Shown here: positions 34,356 to 45,122 of the stretch, one piece after another
Layout of the letters: every line of letters starts with the position of its first letter
Position numbering within the stretch: the first letter of the stretch is position 1
Assembly: GCF_026262505.1 (NCBI RefSeq)
Contig: NC_067205.1
Coordinates: forward strand, 17,856,001-17,920,000
DNA: 64,000 nucleotides
Direction of reading: 5' to 3'
From: Trichomonas vaginalis G3
Taxonomy: Eukaryota; Parabasalia; Trichomonadida; Trichomonadidae
Notes under the pieces: generated by a model
What the model saw: the letters and a program-made list of their open reading frames with translations, nothing else
Databases searched by the model: none
What the model was told of the DNA's origin: nothing
Made by a program: the position numbers and the translations under genes

Positions 34356-35654
34356 CCATGTCGATTCCTTGTTGATACACTTCCCGATGACAAGTACCAC
34401 ATACGAAAATGTATTAACACCCACAATCATTCTGCCCCTTTTCCAAACAAATCACAACAAATTACATCATATTTTTATAGATCTTATTTAACAAGATATT
34501 TTGAATCAAATCAAGACCGTGTTTACGCACAATTAAGGTGTTTAAAAGATCTTAATATCCCATTTGATAGTGGGATCATTCCGGAAATGTTTCAACAATC
34601 TACAGATGCTTTAAAAAAGTTTTCTAAACGCCTTCATGCAATCAATACCCGTTTCTCAGCGGATGATGTTACATCTCTTGCAATTTTTGTCGACATGGTT
34701 AAGAGTCATTCTCCGGATGATCTCATCGAGTTTATTCACGAGCCAGATCGTATGATTTTCTATTACGCCCCATTCGAAGCAAATGCTTTTTCACATCAAA
34801 TACAAACTTATCACATTGATTCCACTTATAAGCTCTTGCGCTCTCGCATACCATTTTATGCCGTCACAGGCAAATTCGCGGAATCAATTGTTTTTCCGTT
34901 TTTGTATTTTTTCGTTTGGCCCGACACAAGTGAAAATATACAAGTTTGTCTCACAGCATATTTTGGCTCCATCAATCGCGAACCATCTTATTTTTCAATG
35001 GACTGCGCACCTCAAATCACAAATGCTGTTGAAACAGCCATCCCCTTATGCCAGATCATTTGGTGTGGCGTTCATGTGTTGCGCGCTGTCATGAGAAAGG
35101 CTGAAAAGTTTCAAGATTGTTCCAACTTCGAAACTTTCTATAACTTAATGAAGTTATTGGTCTTTGGTTCTGAAGAGGAAGAAATTGATCCTGATGAAGT
35201 TTACAACAATTTAGAAGAAATTTTAAATGAGGAACCTGCTGCCCGTGAATATTTTGACCGACAGTGGCGCCATCATCTTGACAGGTGGATGCTTCGCTAT
35301 AGAAATGAAGGAGATGGAACAAACAACATCTCGGAATCACATTTCAAGGTTTTGAAGCACCAGTACTTCCCAGAAAGGCGAAATCTTCGACTCGATGAAC
35401 TTGTCATCGAGTTATATTCCAGTGTTGTTCCTTCATTCCTGATTAAGTTGCAAATTAAAGGTCTGGATTCAGAGAGAAGTGTTAAAGTTATCAAAAAAGT
35501 CACAAGAGATTTCGAAGAAATGACACAATTTAAAAAAGTCGAATGCATCAGTATGCTTGAAGCTGTTCAGAAAGGTCTGAAAAATGATACACTTGATCCC
35601 AACATTGTTTACTCAACATTAAAAATATTATTGCAAAGAAAACATTTGATTTAA
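34356..35654 (+). pseudogene. MULE-1 transposase, distal part
   Basis: Begins in frame immediately after the duplication and reads 77 codons before the first internal ATG at 34587. It supplies the rest of the zinc finger (Cys...Cys...THNH) and the MULE DDE domain: first Asp in YHIDSTYKL, second Asp in YFSMDCAPQ, C/H in WCGVHVLRAV, and Glu in NNISESHFKVLKH. About 432 codons remain and are intact to the stop at 35654. Only the Maverick interrupts this transposase, so MULE-1 was probably active or recent when hit. Confidence 0.85.
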
Positions 35655-35833
35655 TAAACATTTAATTTATTATAATTAATTTTTTATTACAGTATAGTAA
35701 AAAATGCTATAAATAAATTATTATATTTTATTAAAATGTGACTTTTAATAGTAAGTGAATAAAATAAATCAGGAATTGGGAAAGAAATAAGGTTAATTAA
35801 AAATAATGAAAATTACAAGTTTAAGGTTAATGA

Positions 35834-35867
35834 AAAGTGACAATGGGCGAGTTTGTCCCCCACTCTC
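35834..35867 (-). repeat. MULE-1 right terminal inverted repeat
   Basis: On the minus strand GGGGACAAACTCGCCCATTG then TCACTTTT, matching 11276-11309. The 9-bp duplication copy follows at 35868-35876. Confidence 0.75.
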
Positions 35868-36377
35868 AGAAAAAAGTAACAAGTTTGCAACTGAAATTTC
35901 AAAATTTTGATAATTGCCAGTTATTTCAGTAAATATATATATTTGCTTTTCTTCATCTAAAAATGGCAAATATTGATTTGCAATATTAACTAAAGTTTGG
36001 GATAAATTGTTCCAGTTTGATTTTACAATTTGTGAGCACATTATGTAATATGTAAATTTATCCGCTTTGTAGGAATTTAAAATTGTTTGTTGTTCTGTTT
36101 CAGTTAAATTACTGAATTTTTCAAGATTAATATTGTGATAAAAAATAGAATCCTTGAAATATTCTGATATCTTTTCAATGTTTAAAACGGATGCTAAAAA
36201 ATGTAAAAGAACTTCATCAGTCACTGTGATTTTTTTGAAAAATTTATCCCAATTCAAGCATCCAATTGATCTTTCTGTCATTGTAGTTATGCATTGATAA
36301 AGTTGATTTAATGAATCCGAAGAATAATCATTATGCTTGACTAGTTGAGTTAGTTGATACAGACTGTCTTCAGCCAT
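35868..36377 (-). pseudogene. MULE-X accessory gene, 5' part (split by MULE-1)
   Basis: ATG at 36377 opens 170 codons up to the MULE-1 insertion. The continuation is at 11266 downward, in the same frame. It is helical with Leu/Ile/Asn-rich sequence (for example SLYQLTQLVKHNDYSSDSLN). There is no recognised domain. Divergent from the MULE-X transposase across 335 bp. A combined product would be ~370 residues, but the distal half has a frameshift in an A-run, so the gene was decaying or the run is misread. Confidence 0.65.
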
Positions 36378-36712
36378 TTTAAAAAAATGAATAAAATTGT
36401 ATAGTAAATTATATTTGTGAAATTTGTGACGCTACATTCAATCTAAGACCAATATCTCAAAGAATTACTCATTTAAGTATTACTTTTCATTGTTTTTTTA
36501 AAAAATATCTTTGCTTATTTGTTCACTTTTTTGACATTTATTATATGCTTTTTATCATATTTCCGATGATATGAATATATATTCTATATAAGAATGACGC
36601 TACATTCAATCTAAGACCAATATCTCAAAGAATTACTCATTTAAGTATTACTTTTCATTTTTGATTCAATTTTCGAACGGTTTTCGTAAATTTTGCATCA
36701 TTTCATTTTTTA
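36378..36712. promoter_or_regulatory. Bidirectional promoter region of MULE-X with 64-bp direct repeats
   Basis: Contains two copies of a 64-bp segment (36428-36491 and 36596-36659) starting GACGCTACATTCAATCTAAG and ending TATTACTTTTCATT. Each includes TCAAAG and TCATT stretches resembling initiator elements. The copies lie 104 bp apart between the divergent genes, so each could serve one promoter although both face the same way. Confidence 0.6.
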
Positions 36713-36950
36713 ATGGGAAAATCATCTATATTTAATCAAAAAAGAGCAAACTTTACAGACGAAAATAAAATATTTATCAGGGAACAATCTGATAAATACC
36801 AAAAATCAACATCGAGAGATGAAAAAACGAATATAATCAAACAAGTTCTTCAATATTTTAATATTAAATACGCCGAAAATGAATCTAAAGCTGTCAGAAG
36901 ATATTTTAGTTATATTGCAGTTAAAAATATTCCCGCAGTTACTGGAAAAT
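36713..36950 (+). pseudogene. MULE-X transposase, 5' fragment (split by Maverick 2)
   Basis: ATG at 36713. 79 codons plus one base reach the Maverick 2 junction. The codon is completed after the right duplication at 57461, and the frame continues. The fragment is a charged helical N-terminal region (FTDENKIFIREQSDKYQK ...). With the distal part it gives a typical MULE transposase, except for a second break at 57964-57970. Confidence 0.8.
36946..36950. repeat. Maverick 2 target-site duplication, left copy
   Basis: AAAAT, identical to 57456-57460; the element starts AGTTAGTATAC right after it. Confidence 0.85.
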
Positions 36951-36959
36951 AGTTAGTAT

Positions 36960-37009
36960 ACATAACATGGGTACGGCGGCACTGCGCGCCCCCTTACCCA
37001 TGTTATGTG
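36960..37009. repeat. Terminal hairpin of Maverick 2, left end
   Basis: ACATAACATGGGTA pairs perfectly with TACCCATGTTATGT (14 bp). Inside, GGCG pairs with CGCC around GCACTG. The loop GCACTGCG is the one in Maverick 1, while the stem sequences are unrelated. Confidence 0.75.
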
Positions 37010-37132
37010 AATTTGACACTTTACGAAACCGTTAACGTATATTTTACAACACAAACGACAACACTCACTTAACCTTAAATATTTACAAAGCCACCAACCA
37101 CTTCACCTCACTAATGTAAAAAATAAACGTTC

Positions 37133-37453
37133 TCACTTACAAAAGTATTGCAACTCCTCCCATTGCTGTGCTTCATATAACAGCTCATAATCTTCTGACT
37201 CACTTTCTTCTTCATATAGGTCAAAATCACTGTCATAGTTTATACCTGTAAGTTTTGACAAAGCTAATGAAACACGTTTACCGTTTGTATCATATGCTTG
37301 TATAAACTTTCCATTATGCTTGTAGTCATAAACGCTCAAACTAACTTTACCCTTTCTCCCTCGTATCTGATAGAATGTATTTTCACGAGGAACGAAGAAC
37401 AAATTCTTGAACTCATGACCGTTGTAGTTTGTTATCTCAATAGTTTTCGTCAT
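37133..37453 (-). CDS. Terminal-repeat protein of Maverick 2, left copy (106 aa)
   Basis: Homologue of the Maverick 1 terminal-repeat protein: it shares the pattern T-x-N-x-H-x-F-K-x-L-F-F-x-P-x-x-N-x-F-Y/F-Q-I near the start and ends in an acidic stretch (DLYEEESESEDYE). An identical copy is at 56953-57273. Keeping a gene in this exact place in both elements, although the sequences differ strongly, argues for selection. Function unknown. Confidence 0.75.
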   Translation of the reverse strand: MTKTIEITNYNGHEFKNLFFVPRENTFYQIRGRKGKVSLSVYDYKHNGKFIQAYDTNGKRVSLALSKLTGINYDSDFDLYEEESESEDYELLYEAQQWEELQYFCK

Positions 37454-37501
37454 TTATATAAAAATAAAAATTTTCAGTAAAAATAAAACTAATGAAATAT
37501 T

Positions 37502-37744
37502 TTATTCCTCACTGTCGTCTGCTTTCTCCAACTCTTCTAGCTTCTTCTTAAGTTCAGCAATGTTGTCCTCATGAAGTTTAATCTTTCTCAAAATTCCTTC
37601 TCTATCTAATGGTTGCTTTATCTTTCTAAACTGAACTCTACCATCCTTCATAGTATGAATGTAAAAACCTTCTGGAACCGCTCCTGATTTAATGTATTCT
37701 ACCAAAAACTTTTGTTTCATTGCTTCAGTGACTTTATTTGTCAT
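37502..37744 (-). CDS. Small coiled-coil protein with 'KDGR-RK' module (80 aa)
   Basis: Homologue of 33441-33677, intact, ATG at 37744. It keeps the probable original C-terminus (ELEKADDSEE), which overlaps the Maverick 2 terminal repeat. A remnant of the same last codons (GAAGAGTTGGAGAAAGCAGA) is therefore found at the other end near 56868. Confidence 0.6.
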   Translation of the reverse strand: MTNKVTEAMKQKFLVEYIKSGAVPEGFYIHTMKDGRVQFRKIKQPLDREGILRKIKLHEDNIAELKKKLEELEKADDSEE

Positions 37745-37790
37745 TTCAATCAAATAAAAATTTTAATATTAATAAAATAACGTTATTTTT

Positions 37791-38249
37791 TCAGTAAGGA
37801 AACGCAGGTGTTTTACGATTTATTTGAGGAGTAGGTTCTGGTTTAAATGTTGGAGTCGGTTTAGGAGTTGACTTTTGAACAGGAGTTTGTACTTCCATAG
37901 GTTCAAGAGTCATTGAAGGTTTTGCTTGTGAAGGCGTTGGTTTTGGCGAAGGTGTTGAAGTTTGTTTAACTTCAGCTACTTCAGTATTATTTACAACATT
38001 TGCTTTATTTCTTTTCAACATCATAACTGCTCCTGCTGTAGCTAGCAAACCTAGTGGGAGACCATATTTTATATAAGGACTTGACCAAATGCTATTTTTG
38101 ACAGGAGCTGGTGGAACACCTAACCTTGGTGAGACTGCTCTTTGCCATTGTGCAGCTCGTAAGAAATATTCAATAGGTGCTCCATAATCGTTTGGTAAAG
38201 TTTGTTTCATAGATGGTGAAGGTTCACGAGAGCTTGATGAAGAACTCAT
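37791..38249 (-). CDS. Pro-rich single-pass membrane protein (152 aa)
   Basis: Intact homologue of 32937-33392, nearly identical including the hydrophobic helix (YIKYGLPLGLLATAGAVMML), with one extra codon in the Pro-rich tail. Lies directly after the damaged capsid gene. Its good preservation beside broken neighbours shows how recently those neighbours were broken. Confidence 0.6.
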   Translation of the reverse strand: MSSSSSSREPSPSMKQTLPNDYGAPIEYFLRAAQWQRAVSPRLGVPPAPVKNSIWSSPYIKYGLPLGLLATAGAVMMLKRNKANVVNNTEVAEVKQTSTPSPKPTPSQAKPSMTLEPMEVQTPVQKSTPKPTPTFKPEPTPQINRKTPAFPY

Positions 38250-38279
38250 TTATAAGCTTTAAAAATAAACGTTCATCCT

Positions 38280-39849
38280 TTATTCCTCACTGTCGTCGTA
38301 GCTAAGTTATAGTCATCTAATCTTATTATTGGGATTCCATTAGCACGCACCTGAATGGCAAAGCAACAATCCCTCATAAATCCAATAAGTGGCTTTGGTA
38401 CATTTTCAGTTGCTAGTTCAATAGGTCCTTTAACAGACAATTTGTATGTTATTGGAGCAGTAGATGTTTGACCTTGCTGGAAGCAAAAGTCCACTTCTGT
38501 TGGAAAACCACATAAGAAATGTGTGTTGTCATAGCTATCCCATTTTGTTCCACACTACATCATCCACAATGACCTCATAACATCTTCATTAAATCCTATC
38601 ATATCATTGTTTGTATTGCAAGCGTTCGCAACCATTTCATAAAATACAGGTCCATATGATTTTTCAGGTTCTGCAGGCATATTTCCATAAGCTCCCATGG
38701 AAAGCTGAAGATATTTAAACTTATGGTTTCTCAAAATTAACATAATAGTTGTCTTTCTTTCTAAATAGTGCCCAAATACTTTTAACATTAATAGGCGTAT
38801 AAGCTGCTGTAAATGTTGCACTTGAACTATCTGTATTCTTTGAGATGAACCGTCCATAGGAATCCAATCCATAACTTTAACAGGAAAACATAAAGCCTCG
38901 TTTGTATAATGTTCTACAAGTTCTGTATAAATGTTAGGGTCTAAAGAGAATGACTTTGGATGAATGAAACATTCATTAAAATCCATCTTTGTTCGAATAG
39001 TTGCTGGGTTACAGTTGTAATAGTAACTGTTCCACTAGCTTCTACTGCCTTCGTTATCATAGTGAATGGTTCATTCCATGGAACAAATTTATTTGTCGGT
39101 GGATTTGAATCTGAAGCAAATGCAACTTTAAGAGTTGGATTGAAAGCAATGATATCATTTACAGATATAGATGTGCATTGTAAGGCGTCGCTACTGAACT
39201 TTACTTTAAGCTGAATGTTTCCTGCAAAAGCTGGAATAAATCGAATAGCTTCTAATGGAAGGAATCTTCTAACAGGAATTCGTAAACGAAGCTTAAAATC
39301 AAATGATTTTCCTGCTGTAATTGGAGCACTCACAATTTGTCCTGTTCTGCATGTTCCCGAATGACTCCATACATCTTCATGTCGAGTCCTTTGAGAAACA
39401 TCTACTTTCTTTATTGTTCGGTAGTTTGTGAGTTTTGAAGTTATATATGCTTCTTCTCTTGCGTTGTCTTGAGAATATACGATACGACCATTTGCAAGGA
39501 TTTGATATCCAGCAACTGCATAGAAAGCGTCATCGAAACCAATCCAAATCCTGGTGGGTTTTGTTTTATTGGAACCTGAACCAATTTCTTTATCTACAAT
39601 AAATTGACCTTCCATTTTATACGTAATGAATGTATTGTAAGGTCCAACATATTTTCACCAGGAGGTGAGAGATTGGAATGTTACCCATGTGTTATCTTTA
39701 GCAGTTCCAGGTTGTGATGGAATCTTTGCGTCAGAATATTTTCTATTAGTGTCACCAATTTGAACTGCATTGTCTATGATATCGAAATATGAGCGAATCT
39801 GATGAATATGCTCTGCTGGAGTAAATTCGTTTAACTGTTCGTTCTGCAT
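38280..39849 (-). pseudogene. MCP: Candidate major capsid protein, frameshifted copy
   Basis: ATG at 39849 (MQNEQLNEF). The frame breaks several times: after ~60 codons near 39655 (a deleted base pair region around LTSW), near 38985 before MDFNECF, near 38860 (FIPMDGSS), near 38735 and near 38560. Each piece matches the intact 31332-32906 product closely, so the changes are small indels. The copy cannot make a full capsid protein unless the indels are sequencing errors. Confidence 0.75.
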
Positions 39850-39877
39850 GTATTTACTTTCGGATAAAAATATCTAT

Positions 39878-40304
39878 TTACTTCATTATTCTCACTCTTC
39901 TTCTTGCATTCGTGTGGAAGTTGTTTCTTGACATTTTCAATGAACTGTACATTCTCTTTTGTCTCAACTTCTTTCACTGGTGGGTCAGGGTTCTTTGACT
40001 CGGTTTGTTTTTCAATGAAATTCACGAACTTTGCAATAAGCTCTTGGTTTGTTATTGAAAGTACATCTGGCTTCTTTTCTTCTGGTTCTATTGACTTTTC
40101 AGTTTGAATAGAAGGCTTAACATGGTTTCGCCCTCAGTGCCATACACCTTAATGTTGTCGCTTTCTGCATTCGCTAATTGGAACCTTTCTTTTTCTTACG
40201 TATATTTTACCATCTTTACTCTGACTTACGTAATAGAAAGGATGTTGTATTCCTCTTGCGTCATTTAATATAATAGACTCTCGCTCTGATTTTGACAAGC
40301 TCAT
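39878..40304 (-). pseudogene. Copy of 30876-31304, frameshifted
   Basis: ATG at 40304 (start MSLSKSERES retained). One indel near 40185 breaks the frame in the KDGK-RK module, another near 40125, and the 3' end reads out of frame after VKKQLP. The matching gene in Maverick 1 is intact. Confidence 0.6.
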
Positions 40305-40349
40305 TTTACATCGGTTAAAGTTTTAATTTTGTTTTTTATCTGCAGTCAA

Positions 40350-40611
40350 ATGACTCAGACAAGCCCTACGGACAAGACCCAAGGGTCCATAGATGTTGAA
40401 GCATTGAAGAAAAGAAATTCGTGAGCAAATTTTATCCGAACTGAAAGGAACAAAAACAAGAACAAAAGCCAGAGAGACCAAAGAGAAAACTTAGTGAAAC
40501 AACTAGCTGCATTAGCTGCTGGAAGACAAAAGAACCCACGTTTTGCTGGCAAAGAAAGCTAGAGAAGAAGCTGAAGCAAAAGCTAAAGAAGCTGAAGCAA
40601 AGAAAGAGTAA
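40350..40611 (+). pseudogene. Copy of the small charged core/scaffold gene, frameshifted
   Basis: ATG at 40350. Several one-base changes relative to 30570-30830 (for example near 40415, 40442, 40496 and 40541) leave no continuous frame. The palindromic segment AGCCCTACGGACAAGACCC is present. Confidence 0.55.
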
Positions 40612-40635
40612 ATGGTTTATTTTTATCCGAATTAA

Positions 40636-41488
40636 ATGTATAGACAAATACCTTTATCTGTTGCGTTCAGTAGTGAAAACCCTGACGTCAAAATAAAGGG
40701 GAACAGAGTAACGTTTAAGTTTCCAACAGACTGGATTGTGAACATAAATGAAGAGAAGTACATTGGCATAACAAATATGTATATAACACGTGCTTTCAGA
40801 AAGGTTGACTTTATACTTCAAGTCGAGATAGAAAATGACGAACAGTCTTTAAGTGCCCAAAACATTCACATATACAAATACTTTAAAGACGATACAACAT
40901 TGCAACAATGTATGATTTCATTTAATGAAATGTTCGAGAAAAAGTTAACATTGAAGTACAAACTTTACAGCCTTTACGTGAGTTTCTTGCACAACTGAAA
41001 GAAGAAGGTAGTCAGCCACAACTTATAGACTTTCATTATGAATTTAATGAAAATGAAGATGGAACTCATGACTGTCAATTCATTGTATTCTCACCATTCA
41101 ATGAAGTAGCTAAAAAGAAAGAAAATCCATTACGTATAAGATTTCAAATCTCTGAACCAAGTGATGATTTCAAAAATGTTTTCAATTATGATGCAATGCT
41201 TCCGAGGAAAAATGAATTTTCCGAAATTAAATTTCCAGGCATTTGGGATAGAAAGCAAGCTATATTATATTCAAACTTAAGTAAGGGAGTTGAAAATGAG
41301 TTCATTGGTCATACAAGACTTCACCACTTCCTAACCCTAAATACTATAAATTAACTGGCTTCAATCGTGAGTTTTGGATAGACATGTTCTCCACTCATGA
41401 CCATAACTGCCCAGTGTTTTACCTCCAGACCATAAGGACTGTCTCTACATTGAAGCACAACTCTTAAACTCTACATCGCAGTATTGTA
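40636..41488 (+). pseudogene. Copy of candidate structural gene 29688-30545, frameshifted
   Basis: The first ~100 codons (40636-40940) are intact and almost identical to Maverick 1. A one-base change near 40945 (AAAAAGTTAACATTG) then breaks the frame, with later indels near 41310 and 41420. The ATG follows TTTTTATCCGAATTAA. Confidence 0.65.
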
Positions 41489-41499
41489 AATGACCTCAT

Positions 41500-41524
41500 G
41501 GGCTTCGCCCTTGCCGCTAGCGGC
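41500..41524 (-). repeat. Double-hairpin palindromic element after the polymerase gene (Maverick 2)
   Basis: Same sequence as 29653-29677, on the opposite strand: GGGC-GAA-GCCC and GCCGC-ta-GCGGC. Confidence 0.8.
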
Positions 41525-41570
41525 TTATTTTTATCACGAATGACCTCATTGCTGACAAAAATAAATGACC

Positions 41571-43322
41571 TCAGAACTTCAACTTACGAATAAAGCTTGT
41601 TTTATTCGTTATTGAGAAGTTAAACTTTTCAGCAAAGCAAGGACTAGAAGACTTACATAAGTCAAATCCAATCTCTTGACCATCATAAAGTGCTTTATAT
41701 AACTTCATAACACTGAACTCAGAGTCTTTGTCAAATTTTCCTTGCGGAACCATTAAACCTTTATCTTCATCATAGAAACACTGAACAGAGTCAGGAAACA
41801 TTTCATTAGCGGTTAAAGCAATAACATCTTGCTTCACGCCTTTCATTCTGCAGTGAAATGCAACTTCATTTAAATCATTCGTGAGTAAGTCTATGTAAGT
41901 CTTCTTTCCACAAAATATTGACTTGTATGCTAAACTTTGTTTTCCAGGTGTTATTTCTGCGAAGTCAGAATGAAATTGACCAAGGTTTTTACCAATGAGA
42001 ACTCTTCCATAACGTTTCTCAAACTCTTCAGCTAAACGAGGGATATCTTCATTGTAGAGATGCATACTGTCCGTATCGCTATAAAAGATGTTCATTCCTA
42101 AGTCTTCAGCAGTACAGAATACTTCACACATTATTCTCTTCGACATTGACAGAATGTTAACACCAAGTGGACAGAAGGTAAAGTGTCTGCAAATGCTTTT
42201 CGTTAGCTTGAAAATAGTTTTATCTGAACCATCCAAACCTTCGAACTTCACTATATGGTTGTAGTTTCTGATGGCATATCTTATAGCATCTTTGTCATTT
42301 ACTATGGTTATTTTTGACTCAATAGGAGATAGAATAGTTTTGCCATAAATACTGTTCAGAATGAGCTTTATATTTTCTTGCAAAGGATTTCCTTCTGTTT
42401 GTTTAAGTCTGTTCAATAATCTTTTCTGTCTTTCTGTCAGTGTGCTTTCATCTCTATATGGTCGCTTCTGTGGCTTTCCTTTCTTAACATCTGACATCGT
42501 TAAGCCTTCATATTCAGTTAAATCATACATCTTTATTTCGGTAAGATTCTTTATGTTTGTCAAGAAGAAGTCATAGTGCATTTCAACAATACCTGCAGCA
42601 TTTGCTTCTATCTCTGATATAAAGTTCTCCTTCAAGAGCTGATGTAGTAATGTTCCAATATTATTGAGGTTTAACGTAGAACATTCATACTTTCCACCAA
42701 GTTTATAACATACCATCCATCTTTGTTGGGAGTTTATTTTAATCTTCTCTAAGAGTCTCATGAAAACCTTACCGAAATGTTTGTGTAAGTAGTCTCTGTT
42801 TGGTTCATCTAAAGCTTCGATGTTAAAGTCAATGAGTCTATTGCCTGACTTCACATTCCTCTTCCTATTCTCTTCATCTTTCTTTAACCATCTCTCACCT
42901 TCTTTTGGTTTGTCGTCAATGGAACGAATGACATCGTTAGCTTTGCGAACTTGTTCTATAGCACTTTTAAACATCTCTCTTCTCTGTTGTTTCAGTGTGT
43001 CGTCTCTTCTTCTTGTTTCACCAACGTTTGCATTTGTTATGTCAAACATCTCTCTTCTTACTTCATGAGGTACTGAACGTCTATGATATAAGTCAATAGC
43101 AACGTCATTTAAAGGAAATGCTATTGCATGGACTTCGTCCTCGCCGTGTTGCGGCTTTATGAACTCATGAATTCTATCATAACTTATTGCACCATTATAG
43201 TCATTGAGGATGTCAGCGAGTGCTTTTTTGTTTGTTGCGTAATGCTTTGCAACATCTATATTAGCTTCTGTAAGAAGTTGTTTTATTTCCGAGTGTTCTA
43301 ACTTAGACAACTTCCGATACAT
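41571..43322 (-). pseudogene. pPolB: Family B DNA polymerase with in-frame internal deletion
   Basis: 583 codons remain open. The N-terminal ~300 residues match Maverick 1; the sequence then jumps from RLKQT directly to EGNPLQENIKLILNSIYGKT. About 676 codons are missing, including all three exonuclease motifs and polymerase motif A; motifs B and C (YSDTDS) remain. The junction lies where both parental sites contain GGAAA(C/T)CC, so a microhomology-mediated deletion is likely. The product would be catalytically dead. The open frame could still make a truncated protein. Confidence 0.9.
43130..43155 (-). repeat. Double-hairpin palindromic insert in the polymerase copy
   Basis: Homologous to 25970-25995, with one loop-side change (GCCGCAACACGGC) that turns Arg into His in the product. 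Confidence 0.7.
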
Positions 43323-43412
43323 CTTTAGTAGGAAATAAAAAAATATTTTTTTGAAAAAATTAGATTAGATTTTTTAAGTTATTTTTCAAAATAATTTAAT
43401 ATTTTTATTTTA

Positions 43413-43886
43413 ATGAAACACATGCAAGATTGCAAGTTCTTTTCATACAATGCTCTCGCTACTGCCATCAAGAATGAGTTCAATGGTGCTGCAAACGTTA
43501 ATGTTATCTTTAACAAGAAGTTTGTGAAAGAATCTAAGTTTGGTCAGTATGTCAGACCATTAGCTATCGTCATTGACCGCAAACGTTATACTTCACAAGA
43601 GTTAGCAGTAGTTTTGAAACAAAAGAGTTTCTTCGTGAATGTCAAAGATACTCATTATACTGTCATAAAGAACTCTAACATTGACTTCTTCAGTATTGCT
43701 ATGAATCTTTCCGAACAGAAAGAATATAAGAAGGGTGAAATATCTGTGAAATATTATCCTTCATCTCTGAAGACAATAACGAACAAAGATGTTATACAGA
43801 AATTCTTACCAAAGGTTGAAGAAGCTTCTATTGACATTGACGAAGGAAGTGAAATGGTTGAAGAAATAGACCCTGAAGCTATTTAA
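43413..43886 (+). CDS. Hypothetical conserved Maverick protein (157 aa)
   Basis: Intact copy of 25240-25713 with a few substitutions. Divergent from the polymerase. Intact despite the dead polymerase next to it. Function unknown; possible replication partner by linkage only. Confidence 0.6.
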   Translation: MKHMQDCKFFSYNALATAIKNEFNGAANVNVIFNKKFVKESKFGQYVRPLAIVIDRKRYTSQELAVVLKQKSFFVNVKDTHYTVIKNSNIDFFSIAMNLSEQKEYKKGEISVKYYPSSLKTITNKDVIQKFLPKVEEASIDIDEGSEMVEEIDPEAI

Positions 43887-43904
43887 GCAAAAATATATTT
43901 TTGG

Positions 43905-44120
43905 TTAGTCTTCATATGGATATTTTACAACAATTCCCCAATGTATAAACTTTTCATACACTTTTTCATAAGCTTTATATACCTTCAGAAATTTTGCATA
44001 ATCTTTAGAAGCATTTAGATATTGTTTAAATGCTTTGTATGTCTTCAGAAATTTTGCATAATCTTTTACATGTTGTTCGTTCTCTTCTTCTGTCATGAGT
44101 TCCGAATATTCTAAATTCAT
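43905..44120 (-). CDS. Small Tyr/Lys-rich protein with internal repeat (71 aa)
   Basis: Intact version of the gene broken at 25005-25221. It contains two copies of DYAKFLKxYKA and ends IHWGIVVKYPYED. No known family. The internal repeat suggests a short helical hairpin. Confidence 0.55.
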   Translation of the reverse strand: MNLEYSELMTEEENEQHVKDYAKFLKTYKAFKQYLNASKDYAKFLKVYKAYEKVYEKFIHWGIVVKYPYED

Positions 44121-44174
44121 GTTCTTTCATATGAGATAATATTTTATAAAAAAATAAAATTAGCTTAGATTTTT

Positions 44175-45034
44175 TTATTCTTCCTCTTTGAAGTTGTCAA
44201 AATACTCTGTTATTTTTTCCTTCAGTAATGTTAAGTCTTCTTTGAATGTAAGTATTGTACAACCTTTGATGTCATAGTGTGTTTGAGGAAGAGTATTTTT
44301 GACAATTTCCTTTATTTGTTCATTCGGTGTCATTGAAATCGGTAAGTTTTCACGATAGAACCAGTTTCTGTCAGATTTGTAAATCTTAGCAAGGTCGTAA
44401 AAGCTTTTGTTGTTTCTTCTGACTAAATGTAACATAACCATATCTTTATCTTCTTCTTTCTCCAACTCTTCAGTATAAATCATATACTTATAACTCTTTT
44501 CCTTTCCTTTGGTACCGAACGTGGTATTCTTTTCTGAATGCTTTTGTCTTTTGCTTCAATGACTTCATCTTTTGCTTGAAGTTTCTTTTCCAGCTCTTCA
44601 CGTTCTTGTCTGTGAATTCGTCAAGAAGTTTACAAACATACCAAGCATAACGAGCTGAAGCCCATTGTGCCACATTATTTACAAGAAGTCTATGAACATA
44701 ATATCTCTCTCAAACCGTTTGGCAATTTTTCACGGTTTTCATAGAGTTTTGGCGACTGGGGTTTTTTACCTACTCGCTGTTCTTCACTGTTTTCAGAAAA
44801 AAGTATGTCTCGCTGTGCTTCATTTAATAGTTCAATAGTGCTTTGGTTCCTAAACCAGTCTTTAGGAAGCTTAGTATCTGGAGCATAACATGCTGTCAAA
44901 ATACTTTGCATTTGGTACATATCGTCTTTGACCGAACGAATGAGACGGAGTTGTTTGTTAAACTGTATGTACTCGTATTCTTCATTTATAGCTTCATGGA
45001 CTATAACTGTTGTTGTGTTCTCTGTTGTTGACAT
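44175..45034 (-). pseudogene. KilA-N-like / DUF3627-like gene, frameshifted
   Basis: ATG at 45034 in the context GTAAAGACAGTAATG. The first ~115 codons are open (to about 44690), then frame changes near 44690 and 44500 separate the coiled-coil part and the C-terminal domain (44175-44483). All parts match 24091-24951. Confidence 0.65.
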
Positions 45035-45122
45035 TACTGTCTTTACATACAAGATAAAAATTTTTGTTAGAAAAAAATTAGCGTTATTTTCTGACTTTCA
45101 CAAAAGACCAAAAATAAACGCT

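Larger units (their letters stand above)
11276..35867 (+). mobile_element. MULE-1: Mutator-like transposon nested in MULE-X and carrying Maverick 1
   Basis: The ends are imperfect inverted repeats sharing GCCCATTGTCACTTTT and a GGGACA..ACT tip (left 11276-11309, right 35834-35867). It is flanked by a near-perfect 9-bp duplication. Without Maverick 1 the element is about 2.3 kb with one transposase gene reading rightward. It lies inside the minus-strand gene of MULE-X, which rejoins in frame when it is removed. MULE-1 is therefore younger than MULE-X and older than Maverick 1. Confidence 0.75.
36951..37539 (+). repeat. Maverick 2 left terminal inverted repeat (589 bp)
   Basis: Matches the reverse complement of 56867-57455. 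Carries a complete small gene (37133-37453). The tip forms a strong hairpin (36960-37009). Confidence 0.9.
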
